Origin: Chlorocebus sabaeus
Lineage: Eukaryota; Chordata; Mammalia; Primates; Cercopithecidae
Direction of reading: 5' to 3'
DNA: 64,000 nucleotides
Assembly: GCF_047675955.1 (NCBI RefSeq)
Contig: NC_132925.1
Span: 71,615,622-71,679,621 of the forward strand
Both the position numbers and the translations under genes were made by a program. Below the pieces are notes generated by a model. The model was not told where the DNA came from. It made no database searches and saw nothing but the letters and a program-made list of their open reading frames with translations. Position 1 is the stretch's first letter. Each line of letters begins with the position of its first letter. Shown piece by piece: positions 1 to 12,019 of the stretch.

Positions 1-639
1 GTGACTTTTTATTCCAAAGCTAGCTTAGGGGAAGAAGTACAGCCTTCTTCCCTTAAGAGGACTGTTTGGCTTTTGGAGCAGAAAGTGAATGCTTTTAAAA
101 GGGGTGACTATATAGGGATAGAAATGAGCAGGTGGGGGTGGTCCATGTGCTAGTTCAGTGCCTTATCTACCGAGCAGCTGAGCTGGTGTCTTCATGGGCA
201 TAAATAGGTTTTAATGGTGGCCAAGAACTCTCCGGGTTGGAGAAAGTTTGTAGTGGGCATACTTTAGGTTGTAAATCAACTATTATCTCTCCAGGCAACC
301 TCGTGGTGGTTAAGAGTTCTTTTCTGGAATTTGCCCTGTAGGGAGTGTCCAGTGAAGAGGAGGTAAAAGGTTATTATTTGCATCTCTAAAAAACTAAGTA
401 GGAAGCGGGGAACAGGGGGAAATGGAGAAGGGAAAAGAAAAAAAAAATTAAAAAAATAGTAATTCATTCTCTTTTTCTTAGAAAAATGAGGATACTCAAT
501 TACAGAAAGTGTTGCTAATAATTTCTTAAATTGTTTGACCACAGATGTTCTGGCATGTTTTGCCTCTGAAAGTCTCCTGTTAATACCATGAAGAACTATT
601 TTTTCAAGGAGCACAATTTGGGGAATTTTAATAGGCTCA
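1..639. other. unassigned non-coding DNA
   Basis: No repeat family or gene recognised. The only distinctive piece is a purine-rich, A-rich stretch around 410-460. The short antisense open frame across 276-683 has no domain-like character and runs through low-complexity sequence, so it is not called. Confidence 0.5.
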
Positions 640-765
640 TGGTCCAGCGGCCTCATTTTCAAATAAAGAAACAACTCAAGCATTTTGCATAGGGTTTCAC
701 CGCCAGTCAGGCAATGAGGGGATTTGAATCAGCTCTCCTGATCTCAGAATGGGGCTCCTCACCCC
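640..765 (-). mobile_element. MIR SINE fragment, degraded
   Basis: Reads like the reverse strand of MIR: a diverged 'cctcatttt...aagaaac' core, then 'gatttgaatcagctctcctga', which matches the MIR segment normally read as 'gattcgaacccagg..ctcctga'. Heavily mutated. Confidence 0.4.
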
Positions 766-837
766 TGCAGGTGGTGTGCTGTCATCTTCTATCCAGTCCT
801 TTCCCATGTTCTTTCCAGTCACATGGCTTTCCTGCTG

Positions 838-982
838 TCTATCAACCCATTCTTTCTTAAGACAAGACTGCGAGCTCTTTGAAACTAAAGTTCATATCCT
901 TCTCATCTCAGCCCCCAGCAAACTGCACAATGCTTGTAGTGTGGTTGGCATTCAGTAATTGCATACTGAATGAATAGGAGAT
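838..982 (+). mobile_element. L2 LINE 3' end fragment
   Basis: Shows the order of an L2 3' end: 'gagctctttgaaact', a degraded 'cagcccccagc' segment, 'ttggcattcagtaattg', ending in 'actgaatgaatagg' (consensus ends in TGAATGAATGA). Confidence 0.5.
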
Positions 983-2693
983 TGAACAAAAGCCATGCCC
1001 TTCCCCAGCATTTGGGATTTCATTTCTTCCTTCAGTCACCATCTTCTTTGTCTAACTTTGATACAAGGTGCAGATTTTCTCCAAACTACAAGAATTTCTC
1101 CTTACTTCAGTATATGCAAAATACCCTCTGTCACAAAATACATATATGATGCTGTAGCTTGCATTTATTTCAATTAAACTACATGAAATCGAGGGCACAT
1201 ATTTGTAAAAGAAAGGAGACATATGCAAATGGCAAAGGATCCAAAAAATTGTAAGGTCATCACAAAGTGAGGCCTTCTCATCTCAGAGTACAACACTAGC
1301 GATTAATGATGTATTCTGCACATGGCATGGCCCTCTATTCTAGCCAATGACTGTACCTTCTATTCAGTTGAACAAAGACTAAAGTTTCCCAACCCTGAAA
1401 ACTTGGCTGGGTAGGACTTTTTGATTGATGAGACCTCATAGCCATCTCCAAGCTGACACGAAAAATGGCTACAATGTATCTAGTATCTATGTCATCAAGA
1501 TTCAATAAAGAGAAAGATATATCAGCTTCATGAGCAAGTCATACAACTTACACCTTACAAGTTAAATTTGAAACCAACCCCTACCTGCGATGCCCTTTCA
1601 CCATACTGTATGCTGCACACATTCATTGCTCGCAGAGTTATGAATAAGAAAGTAGGGATTCCCAAAGCTTGCTGGGAAGCTAGCTGCCTGGACCACATCA
1701 CAGAGTGGGGAGGCACTTCTGAATCGGAAATGTGGCTGAGAAATTTCAGTAATATGAATGCCAGTGTAAAAGATTTGCCAACATCTGAAGGCCATTTTCT
1801 CTCAATCTGGGACCGTCAGGCAAATAAAAGGCAAGCAGAGCCATTGGACTGGGCCTCAATATTTGGGTTGCTTTCCAGGGGCAGATTTTGTAAGGAGGTT
1901 GGGTGAAGCCTCATCATAGATTTTAATTTCCGCTCATTCTAAGAGAAAACTATTGATCTCTGGAACTTGTTAAATCTAAGACTGAGGGAATAGATTGAGA
2001 GTAAAGGGACTCAGATGTGAAAGTTGGCCAGACCTCACAGTTTTTCTTCATAAGTCAAAAAACAAGACACAGTTTTTCATTATTATAACTCAAGTCCTTC
2101 AAACCAAGAAGACTTATTTTTGTTAATAATAAAACCAAAGGTGATATCTGTCTATCCACCTAGCAGTTGCTTATGCTAACAACAGTTCTGAAATGAAATC
2201 TGTAGCCAGAGCTATTTGGAGATAAACAGAAGAAGCCAGCCCTATTTGGAAATGACTAAAGAGACCACATACGAGTTTTTATTATCTTGGTTAAATAAAT
2301 GGGAAACATAAAACCTGGGAGATGAGACCATAAGATTTCTTAGTCATTTCTATTGATTAGAAAACAGCTCCAGAAAAGACTCAAAACTATTTAAAAATAA
2401 AACTGTATTTTTTTTTTCTGTTTGCTTCTGTGTCATCCAAGCAAGGCAAGACTTTTTCCCCTCCTCTTTACAGCAGCTGGGAGAAATGAGTTTCCAGTAA
2501 AGCACAAGCTTACTTATCACATGTTCTTGATAGAGCTGTGATCATCTTTATTGCAATTATTTTTGATATCTCTTGGCAACGTTATGTTTTCTGATTTAAG
2601 ATCGTGGACCTATAAAGTTTCCTACCTGCCACTTAACATTGACCTCAGCACGAATTTCTACAGGATGCTCAAGAGCATGTTGTAAGCACAAAG

Positions 2694-2698
<5 letters not shown>
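983..2698. other. unassigned non-coding DNA
   Basis: No repeat family recognised with confidence. A 112-codon plus-strand frame at 1568-1906 has no recognisable domain or gene context, and a second frame overlaps it on the other strand, as expected by chance. May hold very old repeats or single-copy sequence. Confidence 0.45.

Positions 2699-2729
<31 letters not shown>
2699..2729. repeat. (A)31 homopolymer
   Basis: An uninterrupted run of 31 A. No Alu or L1 body precedes it on the plus strand, so it is not an obvious retrotransposon tail. Confidence 0.9.
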
Positions 2730-2735
<6 letters not shown>

Positions 2736-2951
2736 TGCAATTAAATAAAAAATAAATGTAACAAATAATAATAATGGTTTTCCCAGGTCCTTTCTGAATA
2801 TGCTCCAAACATGTTTTTCTACATCACACTTATTGTTTAAGTCAATCTGAATTAAAATACAAGAGCTAGGCTAGGATAATCTGGCATTAAAACATCAAAG
2901 TTTATTAATATTGCCAGAAAGAACCTGAGAACATTTTCCCCAGGGCTTATA

Positions 2952-3212
2952 AAGGCAGTAAAGCACAGTGGTTAATGGCAACAGAATTAAGATATCTGAG
3001 TTCTAACTCATCTTCCTCATTTACTAGCTAAATATAGATATAAATCTCAGAGAAGTAACATAACCTCTCCGTGCCTCAGTTTTTCATCTATAAAATAGGG
3101 ATATTAATATCAACGTTAACAGAAAGATGACATGAATTAAAGCTAGTACAAGACTTATTATTTTCCCTGGCACAGAACCCATACTCAGTAAATTATGGTT
3201 ATTAATATTACA
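2952..3212 (+). mobile_element. MIR SINE, near full length
   Basis: Plus-strand MIR order: 'aaagcacagtggttaa' start, 'cctctccgtgcctcagttt' core, 'catctataaaatagggata', then 'cctggcacag' and a tail ending in 'ggttattaatatta'. Confidence 0.75.
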
Positions 3213-3344
3213 AAGATGAAAATGATTCTGTTCATCATTTGAAAGTTATATTGTTAAATACCCAATTCAAAATGTAGGTCACTGAACTGTTTTCCCTTCT
3301 GGATACAATATAGATAAAACAGGTTAACATTAATGGATCATTTT

Positions 3345-3505
3345 ATTGCAGAACAGACATGTGCTGAGCAATGTTTATGCATTTACTCATTTAGTGGGCA
3401 CAGCAGCCATAGTATCTGTTCCTATTTTTCAGATGAGGAAACTGAGGCCTAGCAAAGTCATGTAGTTTGCCTAAAATCTCAATAAGAAGCAGACCCAGGA
3501 GAAAA
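3345..3505 (-). mobile_element. MIR SINE, antisense
   Basis: Shows the reverse-strand MIR hallmark 'cagatgaggaaactgaggcc' after 'atgcatttactcatttag'; the 5' part of the element decays beyond 3500. Confidence 0.7.
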
Positions 3506-4373
3506 TAAAACAACCAAGCAGACAAACAAGAACATCTACCTGATTTCAAATCTGATGCTTATGACTACCAGGCAACGTTGCTTACAAATTCAGATTGTAT
3601 GCCTGCTTTTGGATCTTCATTCCTTCTTATTTCCCAGAGATCTAGTTAGAAGGGCTAGTCTGAAAACCAAAATCTCAGAAATACCATGACTGCTGGTTTA
3701 AGAGTCTGTCCCTTTCTCCAGACCTTATTTGGGATGCCGGATCCTCCTCCCTGATTCTGCTGCAGTAAGCCCAGTTTGGTGCTTGTGCTTTTTTACCACG
3801 TTCCGGGCTAGTATATTCTGCCACCTCCCTTAGTTTCTTCAAAAGAACTCAGATGTCAGAAATGGTACCCTTGGGTCAAATACAGTCTGCCTGACCCTGG
3901 GGGTTGGACCACCTGGTACTTGAAGGGGAAAAAAAGTAATAACCTAATTATTGCAACCACCTGCCTGCCACTGCAGTTGTGTTCCTGACTGCTGCCAGGT
4001 GCTATGCTGGCAGGCTTGGACCAATTAGTAATTGTAACTGAAGCTGAATGCAATTAATTACATAACTTTAAGCTGTTCAAATTTGACACCCTGCAATTAT
4101 TTCATGAAACTGGGATATAATGGAGGTTTACAAGAAATGAAGAGAAATTATTATGAATAAGATTTCCATCAGTATTTTCTTCAGGTTTGGATCATACTCA
4201 ATCTTCATGTATCATATTCACATCCAACCCTTTCCATTTTCCCTTTATGGATGGAATGATTTGTTAATTTCCAACTTGTGGCCCAACTTTTAAAAGGGAT
4301 GGCTATTACTCTCATAGATCACAAGGGATAATCACTTCCCCTTGGGCCACACGGTGACAGGCCTTCTACGAGG
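3506..4373. other. unassigned non-coding DNA
   Basis: No element or gene recognised. Ordinary AT-rich sequence. Confidence 0.5.
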
Positions 4374-4600
4374 CATAAGAGAGTGGAATAGAGTGTGAAT
4401 TAAGGAGTCACAGGGATTAGGGTTTGAGACATGGCTCCACTCTGAAATAACAGGGCAGGCGATACCCTCACTCAACTTCCATACCCTCATCTGTAAGTTA
4501 GGGATGATATTAATGCTGGAAAAAGTAAGCAAGACAGAATCTACAAATTGACTAACACAATATCTGGCATAAGATAAAGGCTTGGTAAATGCCAATGTGC
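4374..4600 (+). mobile_element. MIR SINE
   Basis: Diverged plus-strand MIR: 'ggagtcacagggattagggtttgagacatggctcc', then 'cctcatctgtaagttagggatgat', 'tatctggcataagataaagg' and 'ggtaaatgccaatg' in consensus order. Confidence 0.65.
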
Positions 4601-4689
4601 TATCCCTGTCTGCTAATGCTGCACAGTTCTGGGGGTTGGCAAGCCTTCTACTGAGACTATCAGAGTTACAGCTTCCCCACTGACCAGGC

Positions 4690-4910
4690 ACTGCAGAGTG
4701 ACATAGTGGCTGATGACCCAGGACTTGGAGTCTGCTGTACATGGGTTCTTGTCATGATTGCCATCTAATGAGGAGTGTGTCCAGAGATAAGTAATACAAC
4801 GTATTCAATCTCAGTTTCCACATCTTAAAACGGAAGAAATGTTACTTACCTCATAGGACTGGTTTGTTGATAAGGCATGGGCCTGACATAAGTAATCAAT
4901 ATAATCAATG
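4690..4910 (+). mobile_element. MIR SINE
   Basis: Second MIR in the same orientation, about 90 bases after the previous one: 'gacatagtggctgatgacc', 'acttggagtctgctgt', 'ctcagtttccacatctt', 'ttacctcataggac', and a degraded 'gcctgacataagtaatcaa' tail. Confidence 0.65.
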
Positions 4911-5095
4911 CATTTCAACTTTTATTTATGGCGAATTTTTAAAATTATGATTTGTATTTTTCTCTTGGTCTTTTCCCCTATCTTCATTCCAGAATGGTAG
5001 CCAGGCCTTTCTATGCTGTCTTCCTCCAGTATATTTGGTGGGGGGCAGAAAATAGAAGTTAAACAATGTCCCAAGGGCACTGGGGAGAATAGAAG

Positions 5096-5096
5096 T

Positions 5097-5136
<40 letters not shown>

Positions 5137-5143
5137 TGTGTTG
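5096..5143. repeat. (TG)n microsatellite
   Basis: About 48 bases of near-perfect TG dinucleotide with one TA interruption. The 172-codon antisense frame over it contains a His-Thr run read from this repeat and is not a gene. Confidence 0.95.
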
Positions 5144-5459
5144 AAGATGGTTGGGGGAGTTATGTGAGAATGACGAAAGTTCAAGGTGAGGGAGAGGAGA
5201 ACTACCCCCAAGGCAGGGCCCCCAGAACAGGGAAAGACACATGTGTTCCCTGGCAAAGCCTAGAGTATTAGCAAGAACACTGAGCAGATGGCTATATGGC
5301 TTCTCTAAGAAAGGTGGACCTGATCTCTGGATTCCTATGTGGGATGAAAGAAGAGACATATGAGCCTCAAGGAAACAGGGGTTTGGAATAAGAGGATTGC
5401 CAGCTGCAATGTAATAAGCTAAAGACGTTCCATTTTGCAACTAAGTTCCCTAGATTTTA

Positions 5460-5925
5460 CTATAACCTAGAAGCAAAAGGAAGCCCCAGTAATAATTGTA
5501 GCAGGAGGTGGCTGAATGCTCACCAAACCCACTTTCCTGCATAGGTACACTGGGAAATTACACTTATCAGTTTTCCCTGCAGTAAAGGTGGGATGTTGCA
5601 GGTAGATCTGGCCAATGGATTATGGGAAAAAGTGATGTAGACAATTTCTAGGTCTCTAAAACCCTTCAGGTGATGTGCCATACTCTTTCTCTTTGCTTAT
5701 TAGCTGACTGGATGCAGAGGAAGTAGGGTAATCTGAGGATGTTTTAGAAAATATTGGCAAAAGGAGATGAACAGATTCAGGATCCCTGAACACCACATGA
5801 AAAGTCACCTGCCAAATAAGCAATCAGACAATGGTGAGACTAAGAAATTAATTTGCTGTTAAACCACTAAGAATTAGATGCTGTTTATTATCCTGGCTAG
5901 CATTAATTACTCTTACTAATAAAAG
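5460..5925 (+). mobile_element. ancient LTR-like repeat, family unresolved
   Basis: Segments 'actttcctgc...', 'ttttccctgcag', 'ctggccaatggattatgggaaaaagtgatgta' and a terminal 'gctgttaaaccactaagaatt' follow an old mammalian repeat I recognise by layout (terminal 'gttaagccactgag' motif) but cannot name. A related copy lies at 23905-24295. Confidence 0.4.
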
Positions 5926-7538
5926 ACCTGACATAGAATTTTTCATCAACCCTAAAGCATGGGAGTTAGAAAACAGAATTAAAGTGATTGAAGGGGAACA
6001 GAATATAAAGAAACTCATACTTAAGTTTGTGCATAGCTTTCTTATCATAAAAATTGAACTTTTCACGCAGCAATCTAAGCAACATGTAGGCAATAGCAAT
6101 GAAAAAGGCAAGTATTTCTCTACCATGGATTGTTCTGATGACTAATTCAGGGGAGTCATATGACAGGGTTCTCTTGTTCAAGGAAAATGTCAAGGTTGGA
6201 GTGGCTGTTTCTTAGCCATGAGAACACCATGAATTCATCAGAAACAAGAATCTTAACCAACTCATGAAGTTCTCTCTGCAAATACAAGTGATGCTAATTC
6301 CTGGTGGTTTACAATGAGTAAAACATGAACAAATAAAATAAACAAGTCTTTCAGAGCTCAATTCCAAAGACCTTCAAAGCCACAGGAGAGCTTTGCAAAT
6401 GACAACTCAGAAGCATCCTCATTTCTATTCACATCTTTCAGCTTTCCCAACAAAATTCCTATACTTTCCACTCTCTCACACATACCACCTTCTCAGCTAC
6501 TAATCATGATCTCCTAGCTCTCTCTGAACTGCAGCATTTTTTAACTGGTCCTTGAAAGTGTCCTGTGACATGTCATAAACCACTGTATTCATTTCAGTGA
6601 TTTGAAGCATCTGGGAAATAAATTTTATTAACTCCAATAATTGGGTCTGATGTGAATAGTTTGCTATTGGATCTATATATAGACACACCTGGTCGAGCAC
6701 TGGATCAGGTTAGATTTGGTATCATTTAAAAATATTTGTTGAGAACATCGTGTTACCTATTGTCACCTAGGGGAAAATGATAGCTTTACTATGAGCATAA
6801 AGAGTAACTAACTCATTTTGTCCATTCATGGGTGAGAAGGGCATTTGTTGATTTGTTTGCCCAACATCCATTCCATCTTCTTGTACTATTAAGACCCAAC
6901 TTCGCTTTGGGGACCAAGTGTCCTTTACTTTCTGTTCATGTGGCTTATAAGCAGCTGGTCCCACTCTCCATTTCCTCCTCCCTCTAGTTTCAGGACTTTG
7001 GAAAATATTCAAGTTTGTCTAAGACATGCCACCCTGCTGACTTCTGCTTCGTTTAGAGAGGAGTTACCCAGGCCCAAGACCCTAGGACTTTTCAAGGAAT
7101 TATATTGAAAGATGAACTCTTTCCATTGGGAATTCAAACCTGGCAGAATGTAAGCCTGGAAGTGCTACTTAAGAATAAAGCCAACACAGAGGAGAGGTGA
7201 GCCAAAATATGAAGAGAAGAGAAAGTATCTGTGATGATGATAGTTGAGCACCTAGATGGAGCTGTATTTTAAAAGAGCAATTAATGACCTTTTGAGCTTC
7301 AGCTACTTTGATTTGGGTTTCTCTAAAAGCATCAAGTCTTCATATCGTGGGACTGAATTTAACTGATAGTATTAGGGTCTGATTTCTGTGGTATATTCAG
7401 ACATCTTTTACTTTGGACTGTCAAAATTGTCTTGCTCACTGACTTGCACCAGGGTTTTACAGCACTATCGCTGTGTTTACTTCTTATGGAACGTGTCAAA
7501 AAGTTATAAGCTTTTCACATGAGTAAAAATTATATAGA
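5926..7538. other. unassigned non-coding DNA
   Basis: No gene. Around 7290-7335 a 'cttcagctactttgatttgggtttctct' segment resembles the 3' end of an old LTR, but the rest cannot be aligned by eye. The short antisense frames at 5848-6193, 6500-6700 and 6767-7012 have no recognisable domain. Confidence 0.45.
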
Positions 7539-7725
7539 TGTCTGGGAGGTTTGGGAAAACTGCAAAAAAAAAAAAAAAAAAAAAAAATGCAGATTCCTGA
7601 GCTCTGAACCCAAAGAATCTGACTTAGCAGGTCTTTTGAGTGTTCCACAAACCAGCATTCTCAACAAACAGCCTAGATGATTCTGATGCAGGTAGACACA
7701 CTTTCAGAAACAGTGCTGTGGCAAA
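7539..7725 (+). mobile_element. MER5A (hAT-Charlie) with internal A expansion
   Basis: Starts 'gtctgggaggtttg..aaaactgc', continues after the A run with 'atgcagattcctgagctct', 'agaatctgacttagcaggtct' and 'gattctgatgcaggtagacacac', as in MER5A. A 24-base A run (7564-7587) has grown where the consensus has only a few A. Confidence 0.6.
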
Positions 7726-7734
7726 AAGATCAGA

Positions 7735-7955
7735 ACTCAGGACTCTGAGTCATACAGAAATTAATTTCAAATCCTGCTTCTAGGACTACCAAATTATTCT
7801 TTTGGGCAAATTTCTTAATCTTTGTGTCCCTCAACTCCCTATTTTATAAATGAAGATAATGCCACCATAGAGGGCTTTACAAGATAATGTTTATGAAGAA
7901 TTTAGCATCGTGTCTATTTTACAGTAAAACTCCATTGAATGATGCCTATTGGTAA
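7735..7955 (+). mobile_element. MIR SINE
   Basis: Plus-strand MIR: 'tttcaaatcctgcttct', 'gggcaaatttcttaatctttgtgtccctcaactccctattttataaatg', 'gataatgccacc'. It abuts the MER5A directly. Confidence 0.65.
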
Positions 7956-8093
7956 TTCATTTACATGAACGAGCTTCTCAGATAAACTAATCATTGCTAA
8001 TTAGAATCCAGTAGCATATAAGATTTTGCAGCAATGAGACATAGAATGTATAAGTTTTGGTGTAGAAGAGGGGAAGCAGGCTATATTCCTCAG

Positions 8094-8487
8094 TTCTATA
8101 GTTTGAATGTGTTCCCCAAAGTTTGTGCAATGGAAACTTAATCCCTAATGCAACGGTATTGATTATGGTGATTACATCATAAGGGCTCTATCCTTATAAA
8201 TGAATCAATGCCATTATCACAGAAGGGGTTTATCTTAGGTGTGGGTTAGTTATTGCTGGAATAAGTTTCTGATGAAAATCGTGAGTTTGGTTCCCTTTTC
8301 TCAGTTCTCATGCTTTCTTGCCCTTCCAACTTCCACCATGGTATGACTCAGCACAAAGGTCCTCCCTTGCCTGGAACCTTGATATTGGACTTCCCAGCCT
8401 CCAGAACTGTGAGCAATAAATTTCTTTTCTTTATGAATTACTAAGTCTGGTGTATTCTGTTATAGCAACACAAAGCAAACTAAGATA
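8094..8487 (+). mobile_element. MaLR LTR (MLT1/MST group), solo
   Basis: Nearly whole LTR: 'ctatagtttgaatgtgttcccc' at the start, 'gccattatcac' mid-element, 'gacttcccagcctccagaactgtgagcaataaa' (poly(A) signal region) and a terminal 'gcaaactaagata'. Flanks ctcag and tttag are a degraded 5-base TSD (3 of 5 match). No internal retroviral sequence follows. Confidence 0.75.
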
Positions 8488-8857
8488 TTTAGCCTGATAA
8501 ATGTTCTGGTATACAAAGGACAGGAAAATACCAAGAAAAGCTGCCTACCTTACTTTATAATCTTGCCTAAAGCCACTTAGGACATTAAGTTTGTCAATAT
8601 AATTTTAGCCTTCACACTGAACATTTTTGTACATTAAATAACAATAGCCTAAATACATAAGCGAGTAAGGCAATGGAACTGGCATAGTATTACAAAATAT
8701 GTTGCAGCTTGTGTAACAGTTACAGCTATACAAAGGAGAATGTTAATGGTAAAAGGTGTAGAGGGAATAAAGAGGATAGTTGTATGACGTATGAATCTAT
8801 GTGACATTGTTATACGAAATACAACTTTTGAAGGACGGCCATCCTCAGTTTAACAAT
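8488..8857. other. unassigned non-coding DNA
   Basis: Nothing recognised between the LTR and the next MIR. Confidence 0.5.
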
Positions 8858-9050
8858 TAGAAGCCCCATGTCAGCAAGTCACTTAGTTTCTTTAGGTTCT
8901 GGTTTCTAGAGTATAAATTGAGGAAAATAAAGCCAATGTTGTTAGGTTGTGTTGAGGACTCAACAAAATGACTATGCAATACTCTTAATAAAGTGCTAGA
9001 CATATGGCTAATGCTCAACAAAAGTAGTCATTACTATTATTTCTTATTTT
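8858..9050 (+). mobile_element. MIR SINE, 3' two thirds
   Basis: 'gcaagtcacttagtttctttaggttctggtttct', then 'gaggactcaacaaaatgactatgc', 'aataaagtgctagacatatggctaatgctcaacaaa' and a TATTA-rich end, in MIR order. Confidence 0.6.
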
Positions 9051-10127
9051 GGTTTTACTGAAGATCTTGTTTTTTAAAAGCTGACAAAAATGAAGACTTT
9101 TTTCCTGAAAAGAAACATTTTTAAATATTTTTACAGACATGACAGTGAGGAGGGGAAGCAATCAGAAATAACCTAACTCATCAATTTCAATAGGTGGGAA
9201 AGAAAGAAAGAAGTAAATGAAAGGTTAAAACAAGCAGTTCCTGCCAGGACTGTCTTATAACACCTCATTTCTCAGATGAGACCTTGGTTAATATTCCTCT
9301 TGGTGAAGCAGCAAGAACCTACCAGCACCAGTCATGGCTCTCCTGTTAAGGAGTCTCCAACAGCTACCTCCAAAATCCATTTTTTAATGATTTTCCTTTG
9401 TTGCCATAACAGTTGCAAGAAAAAAAAAAATCAATTCTACAAATTTCTTATTTTCCAAACTGCCCTGGGTTTTGGCTGATAAAACAATGATTTCAGTCAA
9501 TGGCTGAGGTGGGAATTTGAGTATGTTCTTCAAGGATAATCACTAGGCTCCTCCTTGAGATGCATTTATTTTTAACCAATTACTTAACCTCTCAGTGTGG
9601 TGATTAAACAGAGAGGTGTAGGAAACACAAAGAGTGGGAACTGCAAACCAGTTTCATTCGTCTTTGTATCGTAGGAAACTGCAGGTGTGTGTTAATGAAT
9701 TACATGACTGGTAAAACAAAATTAAAGGCAGCTGCATGTGTTTACAAAACTGCAGCAGCAAATTACAGGTATCTGTAGCATCCATAATTCATCCATAATT
9801 TGACAATTTTCATATTACTGAAATAAAGAATCAAGTCATGCAGAGGATTACAGTATTTGCCTCTCAGCACAAGAGACCTTGCTTCATTACCTATGCAGTA
9901 TCTCAAATGAAATAAATACAGCTTTTCAGGTGGAGGTGGACCTTAAGATAAAGGAAGAAAGTATTGCAGAAAACCCAGCCCCCAGTTCCATCCCCTATGC
10001 CTCTAACTTCTATTTCCTTGTCAATAGAAGAAAGAGTTTGCACTCAACCTTTAGAAACACACATGCTAGGTCTTCTTTTGACATTGCTTCCTAAATCTAG
10101 AATCCTGAGGTAAGTTTCTTAAGACTG
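9051..10127. other. unassigned non-coding DNA
   Basis: No gene. A short 'ccaattacttaacctctcagtg' at about 9577-9598 could be an isolated MIR core; it is too short to call. Confidence 0.45.
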
Positions 10128-10550
10128 TGCTACAGTTTTGAAGTTTGTCCTCCCAAATCTCAAGTTGAAATTTTATCCCAAAGCTGGTGGTGAGGTCTAA
10201 TCTGAGGTGTTTTGGTCATGGGGACAAATCCCTCCTGGCAGGTTTGGTACCATCCTTGCTGTAATGAATGAGTTCTTGCTCTCTTCATTCCCACAACAGC
10301 TGACTGTAAACTACAGCCTGACACCCCTCTCTCTTGCTTCCTCTCTTGCCATGGGATCTCTATCTCCACACACTGGATCCCCTTTGTCTTCAACCATGAG
10401 TGGAAGCTCCTTGAGACCGTCATCAGAAGCAGATGTTGGTGCCATGCTTCTGGTACGTTCTGCAGAACTGTGAGCCAAATAAACTTTTTTTCTTTATAAA
10501 TTACACAGTCTCAGGTATTGCTTTATAGCAACACAAAACAGACTAAGACA
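10128..10550 (+). mobile_element. MST-type MaLR LTR, solo
   Basis: About 423 bases, usual for an MST LTR. Shows 'cctcccaaatctcaagttgaaa', 'ggtcatggggacaaatccctc', 'gaactgtgagccaaataaac' and 'ctttataaattacacagtctcaggtattg', ending 'acagactaagaca'. Flanks gactg and gacct may be a decayed 5-base TSD. Frames on both strands inside it are by-products. Confidence 0.8.
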
Positions 10551-10552
10551 GA

Positions 10553-10735
10553 CCTTATGCCTTCATTTCAACTTATTTATCTGTGAAATGGGCTAGCCTT
10601 AGTGACTGACTCACAAGGTTTTTACATTTAATTTAGTTAATTAAGATTAATTGACTTCATACACGTAAAGTGACTAGTGTAATGGCTCACACCAAGTAAG
10701 CACTTAGTGAAAATTTCACTATTAATATCTCCAAC
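10553..10735 (+). mobile_element. MIR SINE fragment
   Basis: 'ttatttatctgtgaaatgggctagcc', 'ctcacaaggtttttac', 'taaagtgactagtgtaatggctcacaccaagtaagcacttag' match the 3' half of MIR. Lies immediately after the LTR. Confidence 0.6.
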
Positions 10736-10880
10736 CTTCAGTTTTCTTAACCATAAGTTGGGGGTAAGAAACGTTGCTTACCACATATGGTCATCAGGGA
10801 AATGGAATGAGATAATGCGTGCAAACAGCTTAGCTTACTTCCAGGCACACTCACTATTACAGTCAGTAGTACACATAATA
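10736..10880 (+). mobile_element. MIR SINE fragment
   Basis: A second MIR half in the same orientation: 'ttcagttttcttaaccataagttgggggtaa', 'gagataatgcgtgcaaacagcttagc', 'ccaggcacactcactatta'. Confidence 0.55.
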
Positions 10881-12019
10881 ACAGCAGCAGTTGTATCTCA
10901 AATAGACAGAATAAAATAATATTGCTAAGTATTTAAAAATTTCTTTTATATATACATTCCAAGACAGGCTTATCATTTCTTTGAAAAAAAAATCATTTTG
11001 GTATTCTATATTCCATTTCAGAGTGATGCAGATATTATTGGGGACTGGATTTTTACAAAGTATCTTGTACTTGAATAAATTTAATCTTGATAAAAAAATC
11101 CCTGTATAAAGGGATGTCCTGTGCCTTGGAGGGAGAACCCTTAGCTCTGCCTCCCGAAAGAAGGCTGAGCAGAGTTGCACCTGGACTTCTCTACTGCTTG
11201 ATGAGGATGAATCAGGAGGCTGCTTTGGAAAGCTGCCGGAGTTGGCAGGAAGGTTGAACACAGGACGGAATGTGACAGAGACAGCGCTGAGAAGCTACAG
11301 AGACATAGGCCAAACGCTTTTCTGAAATCTGTGTGACATTCCCAGAACCAACTTTCTCAAGTGCCCATCATTGCACAGATGAGATCAAGGGCCTGGTGTT
11401 AACTGTTACAATTCCCACCACTGAAATTTTGGAAGACAAGACAATGAAAATGTATAGTAAATTTAAAATAAACTTTCTGAGCCAAACTGATCCGAACACA
11501 TGTCAAAGCTTATTGCCCATTAATAAGGGCCTCTGCAGGCAAGTTACATTCATGCAAAATGATATGAGAGAAGGAGGTTAAATACATAAGGCTTCTTGCA
11601 AAATACAGACTGCTGTGCTATGTTAAATAGTTCAAAAGGTCATATTTTTACCAGTGGTAGGATAAATTTGTGACACAATATGTAGCCATCTTCAGATATG
11701 ACCCATTAGTCAAAAACAACAAGTAATCTATGAGAGAAAAAATGACAAGCAAATTGATCTGTGGCTATTAATTAGACAAACTAGGTAACAAAGTTTCTCC
11801 TGCCTCTTCCACACAGAACCAATTAACACTGAGACGCTGAGCAGAGGTCAAAGACAAGAACATTGGCAGAAGCAGAGTCCTGCTTTTTCTCAAATTTCTG
11901 TAGCATATAATCAAAGGCACCAAACAACTGACTTATTTCTCAGAAATTGAGGCACCATTTTTCTCTCACAACAATAAAGATACTTTGTAACATTTTATAT
12001 GTGTTTGGCACATCATTTT
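10881..12019. other. unassigned non-coding DNA with a locally GC-richer patch
   Basis: Mostly AT-rich. About 11100-11330 is visibly richer in G+C and has several CpG (for example in 'tcccgaaag', 'gccggagtt', 'gacggaatg', 'agcgctgag'), but is far too small and sparse for a CpG island. No gene recognised. Confidence 0.45.

Noticed and set aside
1568..1906. 112-codon frame
   Set aside because: No similarity or domain I can recognise, overlapped by a frame on the other strand, and no splice or promoter context.
2699..2729. poly(A) tail of a processed pseudogene or SINE
   Set aside because: No SINE body or gene-like sequence upstream on the plus strand, and no convincing target duplication.
4922..5440. 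172-codon antisense frame
   Set aside because: It crosses a (TG)n microsatellite, has a His-Thr run, overlaps another frame on the same strand, and shows no domain.
11113..11118. TATA-like box near a GC-richer patch as a promoter
   Set aside because: A lone TATAAA in AT-rich DNA with no downstream gene is expected by chance.
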